Source: Mucinivorans sp036654415
GTDB taxonomy: Bacteria > Bacteroidota > Bacteroidia > Bacteroidales > Rikenellaceae
DNA length: 15,699 bases
NCBI GenBank assembly: GCA_036654415.1
Contig: JAVVSB010000038.1
Location: 1 to 15,699 of the forward strand
Direction of reading: 5' to 3'
Shown: positions 1-7,021 of the stretch, piece after piece
Layout: every line of letters begins with the position of its first letter
Position numbering within the stretch: the stretch's first letter is position 1
Position numbers and translations under genes: made by a program
Notes under the pieces: generated by a model
Database searches by the model: none
Seen by the model: the letters and a program-made list of their open reading frames with translations, nothing else
Told to the model about the DNA's origin: nothing

Positions 1-180
1 AATGAATATAGTGTTAATGTAATTTATACTGCATTATGGAGTAAGCGAGAAGAGTTGTGTCTGAATATTGACAAGACCAAAACGACTGCGTTTTGCACAG
101 TGCATAGTCTTCCAAAGTACTTAAAAGAAAAATTCACAATAGTTTCTAAACACGGAAATATAACATTTGTAAAAAGATGA
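1..180 (+). CDS. 3' end of an unrecognised gene (partial)
   Basis: Reading frame 1 is open from the first base of the window to a TGA at 178-180, giving 59 residues that begin N-E-Y-S-V-N-V and end T-F-V-K-R. The start lies outside the window. The stop overlaps the start of the next gene as ATGA (177-180), the usual sign of translational coupling in one operon, which is the main reason to believe the fragment is coding. The segment is rich in Lys, Thr and aromatic residues, has no evident membrane segment, and I do not recognise a family. Base composition is A-rich like the next gene and unlike the housekeeping genes further right. A chance open frame of this length is possible but less likely given the overlap. 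Confidence 0.6.
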   Translation, partial: NEYSVNVIYTALWSKREELCLNIDKTKTTAFCTVHSLPKYLKEKFTIVSKHGNITFVKR

Positions 181-566
181 GAACATACAAAAAATGGTCG
201 GGAGAAGAACGCCTACGTAGTTTAGGTCTTACCAATAAAGCAAAAAAATTAGGGTTGATTTCTGAACCAACAAAATGTAATCGGTGTGGTCAGACAGAGG
301 GAATATTGCAGTTGCACAATCACGACTACGACATCACGCTCTCGATTGTTCCAAAGATGATAGATGGAACCGCATCTAAAAGTGAAATACAGTTAGTCAA
401 CGACACTTTGGAATGCCTCTGCTGGCGGTGCCATATGATGTTACATTCAGAACATCGCGCAATGGAGGCTGTAAAAAAATACTTTTACGAGGTCTCAAAA
501 GGCAAAAAATACCCTCCTGTATTTAAACATGATTTCAATAAACTACACGACCATGATGTATACTAA
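177..566 (+). CDS. small HNH-like zinc-binding protein
   Basis: This 129-residue protein has the layout of a small HNH/treble-clef protein. C34-x2-C37 and C82-x2-C85 could bind a structural zinc. Between them lies the block L-H-N-H-D-Y-D (46-52), and around the second pair N75 and H86, H90 and H93 form an N...LC..CH...H pattern like the second half of an HNH motif. HNH domains usually cut nucleic acid, but the active-site assignment here is by pattern only. The N-terminus is basic (many Lys/Arg in residues 1-25), and the C-terminal tail Y-P-P-V-F-K-H-D-F contains no obvious second domain. No signal peptide is seen, so it is probably cytoplasmic. It is coupled to the upstream gene by an ATGA overlap. 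Codon use is A-rich compared with genes to the right. It could instead be a non-catalytic zinc-finger DNA-binding protein. Confidence 0.7.
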   Translation: MRTYKKWSGEERLRSLGLTNKAKKLGLISEPTKCNRCGQTEGILQLHNHDYDITLSIVPKMIDGTASKSEIQLVNDTLECLCWRCHMMLHSEHRAMEAVKKYFYEVSKGKKYPPVFKHDFNKLHDHDVY

Positions 567-568
567 CG

Positions 569-611
569 AACCTGTGTCTAATATCGAGTGGATCGAGTAT
601 TGTTACAGGTT
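569..611. terminator. imperfect hairpin between convergent genes
   Basis: Arms AACCTGT (569-575) and ACAGGTT (605-611) are perfectly complementary. Further in, AATA (580-583) pairs with TATT (598-601) and TCGA (584-587) with TCGA (593-596), closing a GTGGA loop. It follows the HNH-like gene stop by 2 nt and includes the thrC stop codon on the other strand. There is no T-tract, so a role as a shared terminator is inferred from position only. The loop region also contains a short direct repeat ATCGAGT (583-589 and 592-598). Confidence 0.35.
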
Positions 612-1874
612 GTCTCGTAAAAACTCTTTTAGGGCACCACTGGTGGGTATTATATTTGTGTACTCTTTGTGGTGTTGGAAGTAGCGCTCCATGGTAGCTG
701 GATGTGGTGCTTCTAGTGATAGTGCCTGTTTAATTACACTTGCAAACTTACATGGGTGAGCCGTTGCAATGTAAAATCCATCTTGGCCGTACTCCTTTAG
801 TGCGCGTTGGCCTATTGCACTGTGTGGGTCGCTTATGTAGTTTTGTGTGGCTTGTAACTCACGAATGCTCTCTATGGTCTGTTCGTCGGTATAACTTACA
901 GCCGTTAATATCTTACGTATTGCCTCTATGTCTCCATTGTACAAATCCATCAATCGTTCATAGTTGCTTGGAGCCCCAACGTCCATGGCGTTGGAAAGGG
1001 TAGTCACTGACGCTTGAGGTGTGTAGTAGCCTTTTTCCATTAATTGTGGTATAGTATCGTTGGCGTTGGTGGCGGCAATAAATTGCTTAACTGGCAACCC
1101 CATTTTGTGAGCCATCAGCCCTGCGGTTATATTCCCGAAATTACCACTGGGTACAGCAATCACGGGAGATACTTGTCCCCCTTGGTTTTTCCATAGATAG
1201 TAACCGTAGAAGTAGTAGAAACTTTGTGGTATCCATCTAAGAATGCTAATGGAGTTGGCTGATGTGATACCATTCATAGAGCAGTATTGCGAGTCAGCGA
1301 AAATTTCTTTAACCATAGCTTGGCAATCATCAAAACTACCATCCACCCTCAAAGCCTTAATATTGCTCCCCAGTGTGGTCATTTGTCGCTCCTGAAAATC
1401 GCTTACGCGTCCCTTGGGGTATAGCACCACCACTTTGATGCCATCCATGCCATAAAAACCGCTAGCTACTGCCGACCCTGTATCGCCTGAAGTAGCCGTC
1501 AGTATAACCATGTCACGGGTCTTAATTTGGTTGAGTATACGCCCCATAAACCGAGCCCCAAAATCTTTAAAGGCCATGGTTGGCCCATGAAAGAGCTCCA
1601 GTGCCCCAGTATTGCTTAGCTTAATTTGAAAGTCAAAAGCCCCGTAGCTCACCTTTCGTAGTGTGTTCTCCGATAGAGAGTCTCCAAAAAAGAGACTCGA
1701 GAGGTAGAGTGCCATCTCGGCAAACGAAATGTTAGCTTTTTGCATAACCACCTCCATGTCGACTGTGGGTATGTGCTCTGGCATAAATAGCCCTCCGCAA
1801 GGAGCTAGCCCCAGTGTGGCTGCTTGCTGCATGGAGTAAAGTTGCGTTTTGTTTCGTGTACCGTAGTATTGCAT
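603..1874 (-). CDS. thrC: threonine synthase
   Basis: A 423-residue pyridoxal-phosphate enzyme of fold type II that converts O-phospho-L-homoserine to L-threonine and phosphate, the last step of threonine synthesis, in the cytoplasm. The N-terminus M-Q-Y-Y-G-T-R-N is the usual family opening. The PLP lysine is K103 in G-P-T-M-A-F-K-D. The cofactor-binding motifs T-A-T-S-G-D-T-G-S-A-V (126-136) and P-S-G-N-F-G-N (242-248) are both intact, and T-A-H-P-C-K-F is present near the C-terminus. Length is normal for the family. It lies downstream of guaB on the same strand, separated by a strong terminator only 15 nt before its start codon, and no clear TAnnTTTG promoter is visible in that gap. It is not clustered here with thrA or thrB. 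Confidence 0.97.
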   Translation of the reverse strand: MQYYGTRNKTQLYSMQQAATLGLAPCGGLFMPEHIPTVDMEVVMQKANISFAEMALYLSSLFFGDSLSENTLRKVSYGAFDFQIKLSNTGALELFHGPTMAFKDFGARFMGRILNQIKTRDMVILTATSGDTGSAVASGFYGMDGIKVVVLYPKGRVSDFQERQMTTLGSNIKALRVDGSFDDCQAMVKEIFADSQYCSMNGITSANSISILRWIPQSFYYFYGYYLWKNQGGQVSPVIAVPSGNFGNITAGLMAHKMGLPVKQFIAATNANDTIPQLMEKGYYTPQASVTTLSNAMDVGAPSNYERLMDLYNGDIEAIRKILTAVSYTDEQTIESIRELQATQNYISDPHSAIGQRALKEYGQDGFYIATAHPCKFASVIKQALSLEAPHPATMERYFQHHKEYTNIIPTSGALKEFLRDNL

Positions 1875-1889
1875 GATAGAAGGGTTTAT

Positions 1890-1922
1890 AAAAAAGAGGA
1901 GAGTTTAGCTCCCCTCTTTTTT
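1890..1922 (-). terminator. rho-independent terminator after guaB
   Basis: Arms 1890-1903 and 1909-1922 pair over 14 positions with a single A/C mismatch (1900/1912) around a 5-nt loop. The stem core is G/C-rich and runs into six T residues on each strand, so it could act in either direction. It starts 6 nt beyond the guaB stop and ends 15 nt before the thrC start codon. That makes it either the guaB terminator or an attenuator in the thrC leader. Confidence 0.85.
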
Positions 1923-1928
1923 GTGAAA

Positions 1929-3401
1929 TTAATCTTGGCGCGAATAATTAGGAGCCTCGCGTGTGATGGTCACATCGTGGGGATGACTCTCTTGCATACC
2001 CGAGCCTGTGATGCGTATAAAACGGGCATCTTTCAGGGCTTCGATGGAGGCGGCTCCACAATATCCCATGCCAGCCTTAAGCCCGCCAAGCATCTGGTAG
2101 ACCACCTCAGCCAAACTCCCTTTGTAGGGAACACGAGCTGCAATCCCTTCTGGTACGAGCTTCTTAATATCATCCTCTGCGTCTTGAAAATATCTGTCTT
2201 TAGACCCCTTTTGCATAGCCTCCAAGGACCCCATACCACGGTATGATTTAAACTTACGGCCGTTGTAGATGATGGTCTCGCCAGGCGACTCTTCTACCCC
2301 AGCAAACATTCCTCCAGCCATCACACTGTCTGCTCCAGCGGCAATAGCCTTGACTATATCACCAGAATATCTAATTCCACCATCGGCTATGACTGGTATA
2401 CCTGTTCCCTTAAGAGCTTTCGATACATCGTAGATGGCCGAAAGCTGAGGCACGCCCACCCCAGCAATAATACGTGTGGTACAGATTGAACCAGGCCCAA
2501 TACCAACCTTCACCCCGTCGGCCCCAGCCTGAGCCAACATTTTTGCAGCCTCGGCCGTGGCGATATTACCTACCACAATATCGATTTGAGGATAGGCAGC
2601 CTTGACAGCCTTTAACATCTTAATCACTCCACGAGAGTGTCCATGGGCTGTGTCGATAATGATTGCATCCACATCTGCTTCGGCCAGAGCCTTGACACGC
2701 TCCATGGTGTCGGAGGTAACACCCACGCCAGCAGCTACACGCAGCCGACCTTTTTTATCTTTGGCCGCCAAGGGGTTGTCACTCACCTTGGTGATGTCGC
2801 GATAGGTGAGTAGCCCCACCAATTTACCAGCCTTGTCCACCACTGGTAATTTCTCTATTTTGTTTATTTGTAGTATTTCAGCTGCATGATTTAAATCTGG
2901 ATTCATCGTTGTCACTAGACCCTGGTGGGTCATAACCTGCGCAATAGGTTTTGAAAAATCTGTCTGAAAACGAAGGTCACGGTTGGTTACTATCCCAATT
3001 AGTGTACCATCGTCCGTTACTACAGGAATACCACCTATCTTATTCTCTTTCATCAGTGCCAAAGCGTCTCCTACCGTACCCTCTTTGCCAATGGTGATGG
3101 GGTCGTAAATCATGCCGTTCTCGGCACGCTTTACTTTTCGTACTTGAGCTGCTTGAGCCGCGATAGGCATATTTTTATGTATCACACCTATGCCTCCTTG
3201 ACGTGCAATGGCAATGGCAACTTCTGACTCCGTTACGGTGTCCATGGCGGCTGAGACAATAGGGGTGTTGAGTTTTACATTACGTGAGAAGATAGTGGCA
3301 GTAGAGACCTCGCGAGGCAAAACCTCGGAGTAGGCGGGAATTAATAGTACATCATCGAAGGTAAGCCCTTCGGCAGCAATTTTTTCGTCGACGAAACTCA
3401 T
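1929..3401 (-). CDS. guaB: IMP dehydrogenase
   Basis: A 490-residue enzyme that oxidises IMP to XMP with NAD+, the committed step of guanine nucleotide synthesis, in the cytoplasm. The (beta/alpha)8 barrel is split by two CBS domains (about residues 93-210), with V-T-N-R-D-L and L-T-Y-R-D-I as their ends. The catalytic loop G-P-G-S-I-C-T-T-R carries Cys307. The phosphate-binding D-G-G-I-R (340-344), Y-R-G-M-G-S (387-392) and the flap E-G-I-A-A-R-V-P-Y-K-G (Arg423) are present. An in-frame ATG at 3455 would add 18 residues rich in Lys, Ile and Tyr. I reject it because a promoter (3425-3456) lies between the two ATGs, and M-S-F-V-D-E-K-I matches the usual family start. A terminator follows the gene. 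Expression is probably from its own promoter, with possible read-through from murE. Confidence 0.97.
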   Translation of the reverse strand: MSFVDEKIAAEGLTFDDVLLIPAYSEVLPREVSTATIFSRNVKLNTPIVSAAMDTVTESEVAIAIARQGGIGVIHKNMPIAAQAAQVRKVKRAENGMIYDPITIGKEGTVGDALALMKENKIGGIPVVTDDGTLIGIVTNRDLRFQTDFSKPIAQVMTHQGLVTTMNPDLNHAAEILQINKIEKLPVVDKAGKLVGLLTYRDITKVSDNPLAAKDKKGRLRVAAGVGVTSDTMERVKALAEADVDAIIIDTAHGHSRGVIKMLKAVKAAYPQIDIVVGNIATAEAAKMLAQAGADGVKVGIGPGSICTTRIIAGVGVPQLSAIYDVSKALKGTGIPVIADGGIRYSGDIVKAIAAGADSVMAGGMFAGVEESPGETIIYNGRKFKSYRGMGSLEAMQKGSKDRYFQDAEDDIKKLVPEGIAARVPYKGSLAEVVYQMLGGLKAGMGYCGAASIEALKDARFIRITGSGMQESHPHDVTITREAPNYSRQD

Positions 3402-3424
3402 AATATATGTGGTATAAAATTTGG

Positions 3425-3456
3425 CAAAAATAACAATTTTTTTCTTTGAAATCAAA
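3425..3456 (-). promoter_or_regulatory. guaB promoter (Bacteroidota -33/-7 type)
   Basis: On the minus strand, TTTG (3456-3453) is followed after exactly 20 nt by TATTTTTG (3432-3425), a perfect fit to the Bacteroidota consensus TTTG-N19-21-TAnnTTTG. Transcription would start near 3420, about 20 nt before the guaB ATG at 3401. The -33 box overlaps the murE stop codon (3452-3454). A second TTTG lies one repeat upstream (3461-3458). Confidence 0.8.
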
Positions 3457-4846
3457 TCAAATTTGACTTAAAGGCTTCTCGTATCTGTTCTTTGTCGTCG
3501 AAGTGGTGGCGTACTCCGTTGATTTCCTGATATGTTTCGTGTCCCTTGCCAGCCAATAAAATAATATCACCTTTCCCAGCCAAGGCCGCAGCGGTGCGTA
3601 TGGCTTGAGTGCGATTTTCGATTATCAGGGTGTGACGCATGGCCATTGTATCGAGTCCTGCGGCCATTTGGTTCAAAATAGAATTTGGCTCCTCGTTACG
3701 TGGGTTGTCGCTGGTGAGTACAAGTCGGTCAGATAATTTGGCTGCAATGGCAGCCATCACAGGCCTTTTGGTGGCATCGCGGTCACCTCCGCAACCAACT
3801 ACGGTTATAATTTGTGCTCTGCCTTTGAGCTCGTTGATGGTGGTGAGTACATTTTCTAGTGCATCTGGTGTGTGGGCATAATCCACAATGGCTAAGCGTC
3901 CATCATCAGAGTGGATACATTCAAATCGGCCTACTACGGGTCGTAGTTCCGATAATATCCGTAGTACCTCTTGAGAGGGTGCCCCCAGCTCCATCGCTGC
4001 ACCATATATGGCCGTTAGATTATAGGCATTGAATCGGCCTATAAATTGCACCCATAATTGTTGGGAGTTAATCTCTATCTGCATTCCGTCCAATAGAGCC
4101 TCTTGGACGCGGCAGTGGTAGTCGGACATCGATTGCAGGGAGTAGGTCCGTTTACGTGCCTTGGTGTTTTGCAACATCACCAGCCCATTTTTGTCGTCCA
4201 CATTGGTTAGAGCAAAACTCCCCTCTACAAGGTTGTCAAAAAAGCTCTTTTTAACCTTAAGGTATTCGGCAAAGGTGTGGTGGTAGTCCAGATGGTCGTG
4301 AGTTATGTTGGTGAAGATTGCCCCCTGGAAATGGAGGTAGTTGGTGCGATATTGTGCCAATCCATGCGAGCTAACCTCCATAAAGCAGTATTCACATCCA
4401 ACACTTACCATCTGTTCAAGTAGAGCATTAATCTCCACTGGGTCGGGTGTGGTGTGATGCGATGGACTCACGCGACCAGCCACACGATTCTCCACTGTCG
4501 ACATCAGCCCTACTTTATAGCCCAAATGGGTAAAAAGTTCATAGAGTAGTGTTGCCGTTGTGGTCTTGCCATTTGTACCTGTAACCCCCACCAAACGTAA
4601 TTTTGAGGATGGGTTATTGTAGTATTCTGCAGCGTAATAGGCTAATGCAAGGGCACTATTTTCAACCTTAATGTATTCCACACCAGATTGTTGAATTTTT
4701 GGTAGTTCTTCACACACTATGGTTGTGGCCCCCAGTTCGATGGCCTTACCAATATAGTTATGCCCATCGGTAAGTGTCCCACGGATAGCCACAAACATTG
4801 CCTCTGGGGTGATTTTTCGAGAGTCAAAAACAGGTAATTTTTTCAT
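3452..4846 (-). CDS. murE: UDP-MurNAc-L-Ala-D-Glu:meso-diaminopimelate ligase
   Basis: A 464-residue cytoplasmic Mur ligase that adds the third peptide residue to the peptidoglycan precursor using ATP. The P-loop G-V-T-G-T-N-G-K-T-T (87-96) starts the central ATPase domain. T-T-P-D-P (132-136) and E-V-S-S-H (157-161) follow, and the lysines of Y-L-K-V-K-K (195-200) include the likely carbamylated residue. The C-terminal domain carries D-N-P-R (380-383), the signature for meso-diaminopimelate rather than lysine, and G-K-G-H-E (433-437). The N-terminal UDP-binding domain is short: D-S-R is at residues 8-10, whereas it usually lies near residue 28, and a stop 9 nt upstream in frame excludes an earlier start. 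It begins 2 nt after the ftsI stop, in the same operon. It is not followed by mraY as in the usual cluster. Confidence 0.96.
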   Translation of the reverse strand: MKKLPVFDSRKITPEAMFVAIRGTLTDGHNYIGKAIELGATTIVCEELPKIQQSGVEYIKVENSALALAYYAAEYYNNPSSKLRLVGVTGTNGKTTTATLLYELFTHLGYKVGLMSTVENRVAGRVSPSHHTTPDPVEINALLEQMVSVGCEYCFMEVSSHGLAQYRTNYLHFQGAIFTNITHDHLDYHHTFAEYLKVKKSFFDNLVEGSFALTNVDDKNGLVMLQNTKARKRTYSLQSMSDYHCRVQEALLDGMQIEINSQQLWVQFIGRFNAYNLTAIYGAAMELGAPSQEVLRILSELRPVVGRFECIHSDDGRLAIVDYAHTPDALENVLTTINELKGRAQIITVVGCGGDRDATKRPVMAAIAAKLSDRLVLTSDNPRNEEPNSILNQMAAGLDTMAMRHTLIIENRTQAIRTAAALAGKGDIILLAGKGHETYQEINGVRHHFDDKEQIREAFKSNLI

Positions 4847-4848
4847 AT

Positions 4849-7017
4849 TTACTCAAGTATCAATTTTACAAACTTTTGTCCGCGTAGTGAGTCCAAAATA
4901 TAGTTCTGTACAACAATACGTCCCTTGCCATGTATAAGGACTTTAAAACCGTTTCGTTCGAGCATCGGTACGGCCTCGCGTAACGACATCCCAACTACCG
5001 AGGTGGCAATACTGTCGCTTTTTGGTACAAATGAACAACATACTCCGCTGTCAATTAATGACATATTCCCTATGGGGAGAGCTGATTTTATTTTCATCTC
5101 GCGCATGAGTAGGGCTAGCTCTTGGCTCGAGCCACCAAGGGCTGTCAAAACTGAACGTGGTGTCCCCACGATGGGGATTGTGTTGTCAGTGCGGGTGCGG
5201 AACTCATTTTCGCGCTTATGAATCTCATTTATAATAGTTTTGAATGGAGGTCCCGAGAGTGCACCACCATAATAGGGGTGACCGTCGCCGTCGCGATGGA
5301 AAGTCTTAATGGCCACCAATACAGTGTAGCGCGGGTTCTTGGCGGGGAAATAACCAACCAACGAGGCCAGATAGTGTCGACCTCCGCCAGCTGCTGTGTA
5401 TCCATGTTTACCTATGGCTATTTGAGCTGTTCCAGTCTTGGCTGCCACTGTATACTCCTTGTTTTTGAGCAGTCCAGCTGTACCGCGCTCTACCACGCCA
5501 ACCATCGATTCTTGTAATAGTTCCAGTGTCTTAGGTGAACAGATATTGCTGATAAGGGTGTCATTTTTATAAGTTTTTATGGTTTGTCCCAACTGTTGTA
5601 ACTCGCTCACAAAGCGTGGACGCAAAATCATTCCCCCATTGGCCACTGCGTTGTAGATAGTTAGGGTTTGCATGGGGGTGATACGCAGGGCATAGCCGTA
5701 ACTCATCATCGTGAGGGTCATTCCGTCCCATCCATTTTTTAGTTTGGGGTGTTTTATAAGCGGTCTGGCCTCGCCTGGTATATCGAGTCCTAACTCTTTA
5801 TTGAGCCCCAATTTGCATACATAATCCACAAAACGTGATGGGTTTGATGCATAGTAGTGGTTGATACATTTTGCCATACCTACATTTGAGGAGTGTTCAA
5901 AAACACCCTGAAGGGTCAACGTTCCGTACCCTCCGCTGCGTGAGTCTACCACTTTAGCCGACCCAATTTGCACGCGTCCACCTTCGGTATCCACCATCAT
6001 ATTGATTGGAGCTTTGGCATCATCCAACAGAGCCATTAGTCCTACCAGTTTAAAGGTCGAACCTGGTTCTAGACTCATTCCAACGGCGTAATTGTAATCC
6101 TCAACCACCTGCCCATCGGCCAAACGTGTACCGTTGGCTATAGCCTTTATGTCACCACTTTGTGTCTCCATTACTATGGCTGTACCCCAGTCAGCGTGTG
6201 CATCGCGTAATTGCTGATAGAGTGCCCTCTGAACGATGTTCTGAATTTCAATATTGATGGTTGTTACCACATCATAGCCGTTCACGGGGTCTATGTTGTT
6301 GACGTTGGCCACTGGAATCCAAAAATCACCTGAGATTTTTTGTTTTACTGTCATGCCATTTTTACCACGTAACTGGTCATCGAAAGAGCCCTCAAGTCCT
6401 ACTTTAACACCCTGGCTATTGACAAAACCTATGGTACGGGCTGCCAAGGCTCCATATGGGTTTTGACGTCGCCCCTGTTCAATGGCTATAAAACCACCTT
6501 TGTTAGCGTTGAGTCCCAGTAGTGGAAAACTCATCAACTTTCCAAGTTCTAAGTAGTTAACTTTACGTGGAGCAATCCTATAATATCCCGATTTCTTTTT
6601 ACGAGCCTCGCGTAGCCCTTTTAGGTAATCAGCGGCACTCTTGTCCTTAAAAAAATCGGCTAAATCGGTAGCTAATTCGGCTACGTTATTATTGAATAGA
6701 GTGTCTGTTAGTCCATTAGCCCCAAGGTCCATACGTAGGTCGTAGTTGACCACCGAGGTGGCCATGGCGCGGTAGTCGTCCGAGAGGATATCTCCTCGTG
6801 CGGCCTCAATGATATCATTACGAAAGCTGTATAGCTCCGATTTGTCTTTGAGAGTAGCGTTTTTTTCGCCAAACTGGAATAGTACGAGTTTTACTAGTAC
6901 TGCAATGGCAAGGCAGAGAAAGATAATATAAAGCCATTTAACTCTAATGAGTATTGATTGCTTTATTGGGCTTTCCTGCTCATGCTCAATGTGGCTGTTT
7001 TGGCGAGGGGCTTCCAT
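4849..7017 (-). CDS. ftsI: division transpeptidase, class B penicillin-binding protein with PASTA domain
   Basis: A 722-residue class B penicillin-binding protein (PBP3/FtsI type) that cross-links septal peptidoglycan in the periplasm. A short cytoplasmic N-terminus is followed by one membrane anchor at about residues 28-49. Residues about 70-230 form the dimerisation domain, with E-A-A-R-G-D-I near 71-77. The transpeptidase has all three motifs: S320-T-F-K323, S376-S-N378 and K527-T-G-T530. Residues about 668-722 resemble one PASTA domain (V-G-M-S-L-R-E-A at its start), as is common in Bacteroidota FtsI-like proteins. The gene starts 4 nt after the esterase gene ends and stops 2 nt before murE, so it appears to be transcribed with both. 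ftsL and rsmH, which normally precede it, are absent. No TAnnTTTG promoter was seen just upstream. Confidence 0.93.
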   Translation of the reverse strand: MEAPRQNSHIEHEQESPIKQSILIRVKWLYIIFLCLAIAVLVKLVLFQFGEKNATLKDKSELYSFRNDIIEAARGDILSDDYRAMATSVVNYDLRMDLGANGLTDTLFNNNVAELATDLADFFKDKSAADYLKGLREARKKKSGYYRIAPRKVNYLELGKLMSFPLLGLNANKGGFIAIEQGRRQNPYGALAARTIGFVNSQGVKVGLEGSFDDQLRGKNGMTVKQKISGDFWIPVANVNNIDPVNGYDVVTTINIEIQNIVQRALYQQLRDAHADWGTAIVMETQSGDIKAIANGTRLADGQVVEDYNYAVGMSLEPGSTFKLVGLMALLDDAKAPINMMVDTEGGRVQIGSAKVVDSRSGGYGTLTLQGVFEHSSNVGMAKCINHYYASNPSRFVDYVCKLGLNKELGLDIPGEARPLIKHPKLKNGWDGMTLTMMSYGYALRITPMQTLTIYNAVANGGMILRPRFVSELQQLGQTIKTYKNDTLISNICSPKTLELLQESMVGVVERGTAGLLKNKEYTVAAKTGTAQIAIGKHGYTAAGGGRHYLASLVGYFPAKNPRYTVLVAIKTFHRDGDGHPYYGGALSGPPFKTIINEIHKRENEFRTRTDNTIPIVGTPRSVLTALGGSSQELALLMREMKIKSALPIGNMSLIDSGVCCSFVPKSDSIATSVVGMSLREAVPMLERNGFKVLIHGKGRIVVQNYILDSLRGQKFVKLILE

Positions 7018-7021
7018 AATC

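Noticed and set aside
1824..2246. 140-codon plus-strand frame across the thrC/guaB junction
   Set aside because: Antisense to conserved parts of thrC and guaB and runs through the terminator hairpin; no family resemblance.
3402..3455. 18-residue N-terminal extension of GuaB from an ATG at 3455
   Set aside because: A consensus promoter lies within it, the residues do not look like GuaB, and the family start M-S-F-V-D-E-K-I is at 3401.
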